Shown here: piece by piece, positions 45,240 through 55,379 of the stretch
Numbering within the stretch: the first letter of the stretch is position 1
How the letters are laid out: every line of letters starts with the position of its first letter
NCBI GenBank assembly: GCA_030374765.1
Contig: JARGXX010000011.1
Span: forward strand, 62,001 to 126,000
Origin: Agarophyton chilense
Lineage: Eukaryota; Rhodophyta; Florideophyceae; Gracilariales; Gracilariaceae
DNA length: 64,000 nucleotides
Direction: 5' to 3'
The notes under the pieces: generated by a model
The model's database searches: none
What the model saw: the letters and a program-made list of their open reading frames with translations, nothing else
Told to the model about the DNA's origin: nothing
Translations under genes and position numbers: made by a program

Positions 45240-46350
45240 TCCCAAACAACAATCGGAACATAAACACTTAGATTTCATATTCCCTTTGAAAAAGTAGCAT
45301 CTTCCTTGGTAAATTGCTCTTGAATTGTTTTCGTCTTTCTTTCTTCTCTTTTTATATATCTGTATTTAATGAACTTCAGTTCAGGCAGGTTTCGGATCCA
45401 TAAATGAATTTACCAATTCCACTTCGTTTCGGTTAATCAATCCGGTTTTTCATGTATTTTCTTTACCTCCATCATTAAATTGGCAAAAAACAAATAAGAG
45501 AACTTCAATTTTCTACCACCATGAGGTACTCTATAAATAATCGAAGCACCAACAATTCAAGTAGCCAGAATAGAACTGTTGACCCGAAATGACCATTCTT
45601 TCACATCTACTTTCTTTACAAGTTTAAAATCATCTTGGCCATATCGGAAGTGGCGGTCAATAATTCAGCACATTTAGTAATCTTTTTCGAAAATTTTGGA
45701 ATCGGAACTTCAAAATCGATTTCCTTTGAAATATTCTTTTCTCTTTTTTACCGATGTATCTCAATCTGGTAGCTTTTCTTTACAACACCACATGTGGATA
45801 CGAAATATCTTCTTTCTCTATCCATTTGCATGACGGTCATTAAATCCGTATTAATTTCATTATATTTTGATACTATTTATATAACTTCTCCTTGATTCGC
45901 GAAGGTTATCTCAAATAAATGTCTCATAGAGAATCCTCTATTTGAATTCTTAATAACTCTAGTAAACCTTAATCCTTTCTTGAGAAGAGCATTTGCCGTA
46001 TTCACTGATGCAGAGAATGAATTAGCACAAGCAACACGTCGTAATCCAAACCATGGCTGCACCAGCCGTAGAAGATTGTATACTCTATGCCCATGATCAG
46101 ATGAAAACTCTCGATTTTGTATCTATGATCCTATATTGAGTTTGATATTTAGCATAATTCCACTTCTACAACAACAACAAACAGTTTTCATTTCTAATCC
46201 ATGTGCTAGCTTACGGTCCAAAGCGATATAATGGGGAAGCCCAACATCGATCCAGTCTCCACTGAGACCGTACCACCGTGACATGCTCTCATGAATGCAT
46301 AATGAATGAGATGGTGTGGGAAAATAATTCACGGTGTGCATTAAAAGTGT
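45240..46350 (-). pseudogene. piggyBac-like (PGBD) transposase, decayed
   Basis: Minus-strand segments, in order, match PGBD transposases: HESMSRWYGLSGDWIDVGLPHYIALDRK (two adjoining runs near 46190-46280), CRSGIMLNIKL (about 46140), VQPWFGLRRVACANSFSASV then LLKKGLRFTRVIKNSNRGF (about 45925-46060), VSKYNEINTDLM (about 45850), EIDFEVPIPKFSKKI (about 45690-45730), and a Cys-rich tail YQGRCYFFKGNMKSKCLCSDC (about 45260-45320; split here: YQGRCYFF, KSKCLCSDC). This DDD-type enzyme moves DNA by cut-and-paste into TTAA. At least four frame changes and stops (e.g. between 45877 and 46123 and after 45877) interrupt it, so it is a pseudogene. Inverted ends and TTAA flanks were not found. Confidence 0.7.
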
Positions 46351-46374
46351 TAAGTACTAGCTCGTAGGCTACCT

Positions 46375-46409
46375 ATTAGGCTGTCTAGTATTATTTGTAA
46401 CAGCCTAAT
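46375..46409. repeat. 10-bp inverted repeat (hairpin)
   Basis: ATTAGGCTGT (46375-46384) and ACAGCCTAAT (46400-46409) are perfect complements around a 15-nt loop. It lies upstream of the transposase fossil and beyond the 3' end of the J-domain gene, and could be a transposon end or a chance hairpin. Confidence 0.4.
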
Positions 46410-46764
46410 GAAACTACTGTAAAATAAATCAGGCGGTTTGGTTATAGACTGACTTGTAGTCCAAGTTACCTCTATGTTATAGTATCTAGATGACTTCGTT
46501 ACAGACTGTGAAGTGTTCATTTCAAAGTCTGACATGTATCGTTACGTTACACTAACCTCTTCTTCAGATCGAAATTGTCCTCATCGAGGATTGGTCTATA
46601 AGTATTGGGCTAGTGCATCTTTGCAGTTGGGTAATGCCGTGCGCGTTAGCCGAATTGCATCGTCGGGAAAGCCCCCTGTGAATAAAACCAAATGCAAAAT
46701 GCGGCCGTTAACCTTCTTCTTCCGAAGTATTGCGGTGACTTCTTGTCCCACGGAACTCTCGCCG

Positions 46765-47436
46765 TCAATTATATCTTCTAACGGGCCCTTTTTTCGTTGT
46801 AAAAGACGTGGAGTTTGGCGACGTGGAACATATTATGTGCCCGGCACATAGTTGTTGGTAGGACCATTCGGTAGCTGACAGGCACCAATCGTTCTCGAAT
46901 GCAAGAAAAACGATATAGCAGTTCCCATATCCTAGGGATTTGTGTTGGTTTTTACATACCCAACATGTTGTATATATTGGATATCCTTCCAATTCCCCGG
47001 AGTACTCAGCCCAATTTAGTCCGTTTTCTATGCTTCTTTCCTTTGTGATGGGCCGGTTTTGTCCACAAGACATACATGCTGATTCTAGTGGGCTCGCTAT
47101 GTTGTTTGGATAGCCGTATCCGCGTTTTCTATTCTCCTCACGCTGCATTCTTTTTAGTTGTTCTCCGCTCTCTCCCGAACAATTGAAAAACTCTTGATAT
47201 GAGTTGTTTGGGTTAGAGCAGTGGCTGAATCGATTGAGATGATCGGATGCATACACACCTGGAACTGGAGCTCTCAACCGGTCGTAAGCGTCGCTAATCT
47301 GTTGAAACCCTTCTTCTGTTCCACCTTTATCGGGATGTGTTTTGAGTGCCAGTTCAAGATACGCCTTACGTATTCTGCCTTTATCATCATCGGAAGCACT
47401 CAATCCAAGGTGCTTCAAATATTCCACGCGTGTCAT
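46765..47436 (-). CDS. Small J-domain (DnaJ-like) protein with paired CxxC motifs
   Basis: The 223-residue protein begins with a J domain (residues about 4-56): EYLKHLGLSASD, helix II RIRKAYLELALKTHPDKGG with the HPD motif at 34-36, and FQQISDAYDRLR. J domains stimulate the ATPase of Hsp70. The C-terminal part has two CxxC pairs, CMSC (121-124) and CWVC (158-161), a probable zinc site; no peptide-binding domain of the classical DnaJ is present, so it is a class III J-protein. The frame is open 18 codons further upstream to a TTG, but the first ATG is at 47436 and places the J domain at the start, so it is chosen. It appears intronless; the gene at 48023-49081 lies upstream on the same strand. 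Confidence 0.75.
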   Translation of the reverse strand: MTRVEYLKHLGLSASDDDKGRIRKAYLELALKTHPDKGGTEEGFQQISDAYDRLRAPVPGVYASDHLNRFSHCSNPNNSYQEFFNCSGESGEQLKRMQREENRKRGYGYPNNIASPLESACMSCGQNRPITKERSIENGLNWAEYSGELEGYPIYTTCWVCKNQHKSLGYGNCYIVFLAFENDWCLSATEWSYQQLCAGHIICSTSPNSTSFTTKKGPVRRYN

Positions 47437-48022
47437 GTGAGGCTTTCTATGGGTTGCAAAATCACGGATTGGTGTTATCTTCCTTGTCAAAATAATTTCT
47501 TTGAAGCTCAGTGTGTCAGTTTTCGAAATAATAATAAATGGCTATTAACAAAGTGGTGTGATAGGGCTTTTGTTTTGGCCTTTCCGTCATTTTCCGGCAG
47601 CCGGCAGGTCTTGAAAGAACGCAATGTTTTCTACCCTTCGTACGTAGTCACGATGGTAAATATATACTCGACCAAACGGTAAACGCCATGGGCTGCGAAC
47701 AGAAAATCGAACTGGTCAGAAAAACGCCTTACACGTAAGAATACGTTCCTGTTTTTCATTCAGTAGTTATACGAAGAACGCCGTGCCGTAAAGATTGCGT
47801 TTTGGCTAGTTGAAGTTGGTCGCGAAGTACTGCCCGTTTTCTTGGTAGTTGACGGCTAGCAACAACCACTTTTATACAGACGATAGGTTTGACCCAAGTA
47901 CTTACCCTAAACATATGCGTGTAGTCTACTGCCTCTTCTTCTACCAAAGTCTTCCAGCAAAACACAGAAATTTGCTTTCCCAATACCTTCGTCGACAGAT
48001 TGTTACTTTTTCAGTGCGAGCC
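47437..48022. other. Intergenic region between two minus-strand host genes
   Basis: It should hold the 3' end of the 48023 gene and the promoter of the J-domain gene. No clear motif or repeat was seen. Confidence 0.35.
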
Positions 48023-49081
48023 CTAAGCGCACTTATAGCACGGCAGGAGTCCATCAGGTGCCGTCTGTTTGCGAAACTTGGCCTTTGCGGATCGCAGATT
48101 GTAGCAATCATAGTCCAAGTGATAAAAGCGCCCTGTGCGCGTCGTGATGTAACGGCCACACTCCGGCGTGGACGACGTTCCTCCTGCCACCCCGCGTGAC
48201 GCTCCCTCCGACGCAGTCTGAGAACCAAGTGGCGACTCCACGCACAAGTAACAAGCCTCCAAATTCGTTGGTACTTCGTACACAGGTATCTTCTTCTTGG
48301 CAAACCGTAGGTTTTTACAACTCGAATCGCTATGATAAAACCTCCCCGTGCGCGTTGTGATGAGAGGTTTCGAAAGATTCGTAGCCGTGATCGAGCGTTC
48401 CGTGGTGCTTCCTGCACTCTTTACCTCAGTCGGAGTGTCAATGGGCGCATCGTCGTCCACACACAGGTAGCATGCTTCCAAATCCGCCCGCACACGCGTG
48501 ACGAAGATCTTCTTCTTCGCGGAGCGCAGGTTATGGCACTGAGGGTCCTGATGATAGAAGCGACCTGTCCGAGTCGTGACATATTCAACATCGCGTGTGC
48601 TCACCGGACGTGAACATGCAGTGCTGGTGACCCGGGTTGGGGAAGCATTGTCCTTTTCGTCTGCCTGCGAATCTTGCTTTTTCGTGCCGAACGATAGCGC
48701 TTGCGCCTTTTCCAACCAAGTTCGTGGCTTCGGTTTTTGATCTACTTCTTTTGACGGCGTCTCGGTATCTTTCGCTTCCTTAGATGCGGGCGACGAGTCA
48801 GAAAACGTCGAGCGTGTATTCACGTGTGTTTCGCACAACACACATGGCTCAAAACCCTTCGGCACTGAGTGGTGCACTCGGCCCATCTTCTTCAGTACTA
48901 GCATCGGGCACGTTGCGTCCATGTGGTACAGGCTGCCCTTTCGAGGCGTGTAGTAAGATGCGTCCGTGCCATGACCCTTTCCTTCACGAGATTGGGACTG
49001 AGATTGGGAGAGCGATTTGAAACGGGGCTCTCTGTCACCGTCCACAGACGATATATCGCTAACTGCAGTGGAGTACGACAT
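48023..49081 (-). CDS. Protein with four tandem Cys/His (YH-C-CxxC) repeats
   Basis: The 352-residue protein starts at the ATG at 49081; a GTG 29 codons upstream is in frame but less likely. Four repeats of about 42 residues lie at 43-84, 167-208, 240-282 and 311-352. Each reads Y-x-T-x3-G-x-(F/L)-Y-H-x-D-x2-C, then about 20 residues, then (E/L)-(A/P)-C-x2-C; repeats 2-4 share TTRTGRFYH exactly. One His and three Cys per repeat would bind one zinc each. Similar single modules (Y-H-x-x-x-C ... P-C-x-x-C) occur at the ends of some bacterial secreted nucleases and DNA-uptake proteins; four in one eukaryotic protein is unusual. Linkers are Ser/Thr/Lys-rich. No signal peptide or catalytic domain is visible. 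Function unknown; a nucleic-acid binding or scaffold role is only a guess. Confidence 0.75.
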   Translation of the reverse strand: MSYSTAVSDISSVDGDREPRFKSLSQSQSQSREGKGHGTDASYYTPRKGSLYHMDATCPMLVLKKMGRVHHSVPKGFEPCVLCETHVNTRSTFSDSSPASKEAKDTETPSKEVDQKPKPRTWLEKAQALSFGTKKQDSQADEKDNASPTRVTSTACSRPVSTRDVEYVTTRTGRFYHQDPQCHNLRSAKKKIFVTRVRADLEACYLCVDDDAPIDTPTEVKSAGSTTERSITATNLSKPLITTRTGRFYHSDSSCKNLRFAKKKIPVYEVPTNLEACYLCVESPLGSQTASEGASRGVAGGTSSTPECGRYITTRTGRFYHLDYDCYNLRSAKAKFRKQTAPDGLLPCYKCA

Positions 49082-49969
49082 TTCGCGAATGCTAGTTTGT
49101 TCATGTACTTCTTCCGATGATGCTTTCAAGATTGGGGAAGCTATCGCTGCCGGTGGCCAAATGTGCACTTAACAGGTTTGGCAGACGGCAGATTTATATA
49201 GTTAGTAGTCGCGTGCTTGAATCGCTCACATATCGATACGTAGCAGAGACTTGTTATAACACTGCTGCTCGGAACAAGGCATTTCCTATTGTGCACACCG
49301 GACTCTCCTACAGTAAAACAAAACGCTGCTGTTTGCACAAGGATCGTAGGCTTACAGAATGATGACTTGTAGCTTAGTGAATCTCCTATACTCCTATGAT
49401 GTCGGATGATTGCAGATGGAATTTGCAACAGTAGAGAAAGCCGTAAAGGATAGCTGAGAAATGGTTGAGCTTTGTGACAAGCGTATGCTTGGACCATTTG
49501 TTCTGCGATAGTTTTCTCGATGCCTCACGATTTCCAGGAATAGCGAAAGGGGTATTCCAACCTTACTGCTTAATTCACATTAATAGCCCTGGGTTTTTGA
49601 GGGCCCGCCAAAATCCAAACGAACATTCTGTCGTGTAATTGCCATAGCGGCTGCTCGAGATGCGAGCAAATGCGATTGAGAAAGGAAAGCGCAAGAAAGG
49701 AGGAAAGAGGGGAGGGAAGAGCAGCTTTTGAGGATGTGAAGATGATAGTTGGACAGCATAACATTATCCTTGTTGCCGTCGGCAGTTGGGACATCATGTG
49801 GGATTGAGCCTTTTGGCCAATAGCTTTTCTATCTGCAGAGGTGTGCTGTCAAGTGGCAATTCCTGGACGTGCTAAATGATTTGTACTGTAGCGGGGGTAA
49901 AAGTGCTACTCCAACATCTCCGAGAATGTATCTTTTTTTTTTAAATCTTCTATTATTGAACATCTGTTT

Positions 49970-50240
49970 GTTGAGCAGTCTTGGATTGCAATCAGGAGAG
50001 CGTGCAACGCTCTCGTCGCAACTGTTCCACGATACGTTAAAGGCCCACATTCGTCTAACATATGCGTTTGTATGCACCTCTGCGGTTAATAGAATCGACG
50101 TATCTAATCGTCTGCAGTCCACCAGAGGAGTGGATTGACGATCACATGTATGGGAGCAACGCAGTCCTATCAGAAGACCGGAATTGCTGACCTATTTCTA
50201 TCCGACTACTCTTGTGGTGTGGTAATCTTATCGACTCAAT
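49970..50240 (+). repeat. Diverged dispersed repeat, copy B
   Basis: Same orientation as, and alignable with, 8389-8650 (shared GCAGTCTTGGATTGCA and the GGATTGACGATCACATGTATGGGAGCAAC region against GGATTGGCGATCACGCGTGTCGGAGCAAC, compared in pieces). Class unknown. Confidence 0.55.
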
Positions 50241-51615
50241 ACAGGGAATCTCAACACCTCTACGTACCTTTCCCTGACTACAAGTGCATATAGTGGTCAG
50301 AGATAAAACCGAGATGATCTGCGACTGACAGACTATGTTATACATATGTATGTATGACGGTACCTTCGGCGTATTTAAACTTCCCCATTCTGTCGGACTG
50401 CTCCCCAAAGCAAATACAGTACATTTCAACAGTCTTAGTGCGTGAAGTTGCGAATCAGACTTCAGGTGCCTGACTACAACGTACATTTTAAAGCTGGTGA
50501 AATGAATGGCTAGGACTGAAGTAAATCTCGTCTGTGTGGCAAGCAATATGTTTACAACGCTGTGGCAGTTTTCGGCTGAGAACCTCCCTTCTTTCAACGC
50601 AGGCTCCCGGATACTACGACAGGAGTAGAATTAGACAAGTAAGCGCAGGTGAACAGATTCGCCTGTCATGACAGGCCGGACAGTGAAACTTTATCTATGG
50701 ATTTGCATTCAGTTAAAATTAAAGTACAACATTAAGAATACTGTAATGATAGTCCAGGGCTTTTAAGACGCGAGTCCGCATCGAAGATGAAGGTTGCATT
50801 TGCAAAATGAAATTCGTAGGAGTTATATTGCAAATCGAGTTCCCTCGCGATAGAACGAACAAATCCGGGGCGCCCTGAAAACAATAGATTGTTCGTGGTG
50901 TGGGTGTACGTTCATTCGAGATACACGTGTATCATTGTAGACAACCCGCCCAGATATAATCTCCCATAGCTGTTATGAAACCGTAGACAAACATTAAAGT
51001 AACGTTCATAGGTTTGACGACAAGGATACAATAGAGAGGAGTGCTTTGTGAGAGCGGAAACGTTGGCAGGTTTTGAACTGCTCGAGACTTATGTCTAACA
51101 CAAAAAGAAAAAGTTGTGCAAAATCACACTAAAACATAAGCACGACGCACTGTGCCTTCTTGGCATCCAAGAAAAAGCCCTAAAACGGCAGCTCTAAAAC
51201 AATGAAAATAACAAAAAGCTTTGGACCCAGACGGAGAAAGCACGATAGTATTCTATATTACGCTTGACACTGAACAACTGGGTTCGAAACGCTGTACGGC
51301 TACTTGAAACCCTGATGGAGACACAAAGAGAGAAGAAAGCGTTTCAAATGTAGAAGGGCCGTTTTATTGAGGTTGAAAAAAGCTTGTTCAATTACATTGT
51401 AAACCGAATTTGCGTCATGAAAGGCGAGTCTCTTTTCAGAAAAGACATTATAAATAAAAGGCTCTACATCTTAGAGACAAAAGGTTTCTTTCATACGAGA
51501 AAACCTTGACAAAAGACCACCCTCTGGGGCGTAGTTCTGCTATCAAAGAAGAAGTTATGAGACTGAAAAAGTTCACGGCAAGCACAGTTCGAGTGTCCAA
51601 TTTTTATGAAGCGAA

Positions 51616-51885
51616 ATGGGCTTAAAAACCAGTAAAATGGAGGAGATGATCTATTTCTCCAAAGTACAGCTTGCTAAAGCCCGATTGGATGTCTGGGTTG
51701 ATGTTTCGAAGGCCTTGATACACGAAATTGTAAACAGTGATGAAGTCGCTGTTTTATTACGATCATTCCCTGGACGAACAGTGAAGTATGTTGACCGCCC
51801 GAACACATTTGGGCGTATTAACGACCTTACAGTTGTTTTGACTGTTAAAGCCAATGGCGAGAAGGCACCACTCAGGATAATTTGA
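51616..51885 (+). CDS. Small hypothetical protein (89 residues)
   Basis: An ATG-started frame with mixed, globular composition: a helical-looking first half (KVQLAKARLDVWVDVSKAL) and a strand-like second half (LTVVLTVKANGEKAPLRII). No domain, signal or membrane segment was recognised. It lies in repeat-free DNA just left of a truncated gypsy element. It may be a real small gene or an exon remnant. Confidence 0.3.
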   Translation: MGLKTSKMEEMIYFSKVQLAKARLDVWVDVSKALIHEIVNSDEVAVLLRSFPGRTVKYVDRPNTFGRINDLTVVLTVKANGEKAPLRII

Positions 51886-52059
51886 AAAGCTAAGAGACCG
51901 CGTAGTTTTCCAAGACGTTTCGATGGCATGTGAGACCTTGGTATTTTCTATCAAAGCCAAAACAATGCTTGGAACATCGGGTCGCTTAGGCCGCAAACTG
52001 TGAGAGGGCAAAAAAAGAATAGTGAGCTACAAGGTCGTACTGAATTGTCTGTTTTGGAC

Positions 52060-55000
52060 ATTTGTCCTGCTTATGTTTCCTGAGTAAATAAATTACCTGG
52101 GGCATATAGGATACGAATTCTGCGCCGATAGCGACTGTCTCGTCCTAAGAGTCGACGTCCTCGTCGGGAATTGTAGTTGAAAAGTTATCCAATTAGGCCT
52201 CCATAATGGCCACAGAGGCAGGTAGAGTGATGCCAATCCCTTTATCTCTAGGTAACCGTACGGGCCTATCTCGGAAGTTGCTCACGGTGACCAATAAGCA
52301 TTTGGATTGGATGTCCACTACTCCATCTGCCATTATAATGAAGTGCGTCAGAACCGTTTTCGGGTGGTTTTGTATCTCCACGAGACATTAAAACTGGGAA
52401 TTGACCGATACGGTGATCTGGGTCATCGCAGGTATCGATATGGCTTTCGATAAGCGAACCGTACTGGACTTAGTAGCTTAGGAGATAATTGTCTGTTTGA
52501 GGTTAGTTTCTGGCCTTGGGGCGGAAACCAAGTATGGGGAAGGAAGGTTAGTTAAAAAACGCGACTTTCCGAAGGCCTGAATAAACGGCTTTAATGTATC
52601 GATCGATGTAGGAGGTCCCTCGGATTGCGTCAGCGCTCAAGTTAGAATATACAAGGAACCACAGGCGGACTTTGAATCGTCCTCTATGTATGTAAAGTGG
52701 TACTATCTCTTTAATGTTCATTGGTCAACGTGATGCATCGGTAATACCGGAGGCTTTCCTTGACTGAAAGAATTCTTGCCAACCAAATGAGAATAGCTTA
52801 AAATGGTCTAAATTGGAACCAGCTCCTGTATCTAATACTGCTGTTGCCACCGGGGAGCTGTTGAAACGTAGTCCCATGGCTCGCTGAAGTTTACAATTCT
52901 CCTCCCTGAGGATACAGAAAGAATTGTTACTGTCTTCTAATTCTGGTCCATTCGAAGTTGTCCAATGGCTGTTGTTTGTATTGGAAGGTGAGGAGCCCCT
53001 TGGCTTCTGACCGTCCAATTGTTTGACGCATGGACTTAAAGAGGGAGGATTTGCCTCGCCTCGACCCCTTTAAGCGTTTTCCAATGGGGTTTCCGTTTCT
53101 TTTTGAGGATGGGGTTTCTGTTTCTTTCTGAGGATGGGGTTTCCGTTTCTTCCTGAGGATGGGATTTCTCTTCGGGGTCGCCCGTGGGGTCTAAAATGGC
53201 ATGGACTTGTGGGACTTTGATTGAGGGTATCCGGAGGGGTGTCATAGCGGGAGCTTCCAGTTGTTTCTGTGGCTCGTGGCTGTGCCCTGTTAAAAATTCC
53301 TTCGGATCTTCGCACCTTGTACTTCTCTTCCCTTAAGGCTAGGAGATGTTTGCGTGCGTTCTCAGGTAGACATTTCGTGCATTCACAGGGTTGGGTCATG
53401 GAAAGGCAGACGGAGAAAGCCCTTGGTGAGCGAAAAAACGTCTTTGCGGGATGTAAAGGTGGAATACTTTGGCGTGGGTGGTCCAGTGGTCGCTGTAGTT
53501 CCCTCGGAGGTATATGATGGGGGTCTCGACGGAGAGGCACTGAAATTAACCACGAAGATATCTCTCGAGTCGGCATGATGGAGTGATGAATTCATGTCCG
53601 ATTCCGTGGAGCTAACCAAATGGGCTTAGTTTGGTTTACGCAATGGAGTTGCGTGTCTTCTGGATATATCAGCATTGTGCCTGGAAGTCCTTTAGGTTTT
53701 GCCATAATCTTCGGCATCGGTGATGAGCCGCCGGAAGGATTATTGTGGGTTTTCCGTGTGTGGTTGCATCCATTTGGCTCATTTTGCGATTCTTTGAGCC
53801 ACTGAACCAGAATATTTCAGAGACCTGTCGGCCAATCGGTAGTTCCGGTAGTGTAGAACCTTAAAGAAAAGTTCGATTACTCGTTGTCAGTGGTTTAAGG
53901 CCTCGAACTGCAGCCTCATTCACTCCCGAGTCGGTCGTTTCGGTTGAGTCCGAATCAGAATCACTCGTGTCCGAACGGTCTCTAATTTTGCTCTTTCTGT
54001 TCTTTTTTCTCCTGTGGTTACTCCGTTTCTTTCCAGTGAGATAGGGACCTAACGGATCGATCTCTCTATCAGATCCGATGGAGCTGTGAGGTCGCTGTAC
54101 CTCATATCGTCATTTGGGTCGAGCAATCTGTCTCTCTTCTAGATGCGTAATCTCTCTTCTGCTCCTAGATTGTCTTTCCATTGGATTTTCCTTATGATGT
54201 TTCCGGCGAGGGGCGGGTAATACGGCCACTCCTGACAGTTCGGTAGGGGGTTTCCATATGGAAACTGGATGGTTGAATTGTGGAGGAGTCTTAGGGATCT
54301 CATTCCTTGACTGGCTGGTGACGGCTCCTTGAACGGCCTGTAGGAGGGAGTCTATGAATAACTCAGACTAAATTACCTTAGGGAATGTTTCCTTGTTGGG
54401 CTAATCCGTATGGTCAGCGATCGCCGTAGCGAATCGCATGTCCACAATTGAATCCACATGGACTGAGCAAAGCTCACGGAGAGGGGTCTGTAAAAGGTCG
54501 GCAAGCCCTGTTGGAATATTCTCTCGAATTCCTTCGGTCTTACGGGGTTCTCCTCGTAGTGTTCCTGGCCTAGAGGTGACCCTGGTGAGGCGTTCTCATA
54601 AACGCGCTGCTACCGTGGGTTCTCGGCGAATCCTTTCAGGGTCGTCCAGGGCAGTCAGTACTCCTTGCGGCTGGCTTCTAGTTCTCCTGCGGTCGCTAAC
54701 AGTATCAACCTGTGGTTCAGGCAACATCGTTGGCGTTGCAGTGGCAACTTGTCTTGCCGTAGGAGTCTTATTGGCCTGTTGGGTGGGTGTGTTTGCTGCA
54801 TCCATAATGGCGGTTGCTTCTGTACTTCTGGTCCGTTGGGGTAGTAAACCAAAGGCTAGAATCTGTATAAATCTTCTTTCCAGTGGTCAGCTCAATTATT
54901 CCTAGGGGATTTTAAGTCGGACGACCAAAATGAACAGAATGACAGGTGGGTCAGCGTACTGGTCTCAACCTGAGGTAGCGTGGTAGAGCGGGTCCTAAGG

Positions 55001-55379
55001 TTCGTATCCTTGACAGTGGCACTCCCGGAGTACTTGTTGCATCTGGCGGGCGTTTAATGCGTAGTCCTACAGGCCAGAGCTACGGAAACGATGGCTTGAA
55101 GACCAATTGGTGGAACTAATGTTCCAAAGAGAGTAATTTAGTATCCTAACTATGCCTCCCTGATTTTACGGGAGAAGCATCACTCGAGCCGAGTAAATAT
55201 TAATGGCGAGGCACTGGGATCTCCATGGCACTTTAAAGCTATTCTATAACACTAAATAACATAAAATAGAGTAATTATCTAAATGAGTCCAGCTGAGTCG
55301 GCCACTCCACGTGACGTCTATAAGATACCTCAGGCCCTGGCGGCTTACAGGACTCAACCGTAGTCGTTGGTATTTCACA
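52060..55379 (-). mobile_element. Ty3/gypsy relative of the chromovirus, 3' truncated
   Basis: On the minus strand a 5' LTR (54931-55379) is followed by gag (about 53040-54470), protease (about 52725-53018, AVLDTGAGSNL) and the start of the region leading to RT (52193-52381, IQNHPKTVL; compare 25260-25440). DNA identity with the chromovirus is visible down to about 52060, where the copy stops; RT onward and the 3' LTR are missing. The LTR matches that of 21121-31859 in start (TGTGAA), length (449 bp) and tRNA-like boxes. Broken in several places. Confidence 0.85.
54931..55379 (-). repeat. 5' LTR of the truncated chromovirus relative
   Basis: 449 bp; on the minus strand it starts TGTGAAATACCAACGACTACGG and ends CTGTTCA followed by TTTTGGTCGTCCGACTT at the primer-binding position (shown in parts). 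The tRNA-like boxes are at 54976-54986 and 54999-55009 on the plus strand. The next base, 55380, already belongs to the copia element D. Confidence 0.85.

Larger units (their letters stand above)
49082..52059. other. Long intergenic stretch with one dispersed repeat and one small frame
   Basis: Besides the two items listed separately (49970-50240 and 51616-51885) nothing supported was seen. A 151-codon minus frame at 50142-50597 overlaps the repeat and lacks any domain. Confidence 0.4.

Noticed and set aside
45877-46062. Copia RNase H remnant
   Set aside because: The segment first looked like copia RNase H, but the neighbouring segments on both sides fit a piggyBac-like transposase in order and spacing, so that call was preferred.
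50142-50597. 151-codon minus-strand frame as a gene
   Set aside because: It overlaps the dispersed repeat at 49970-50240, has no domain and no composition bias.
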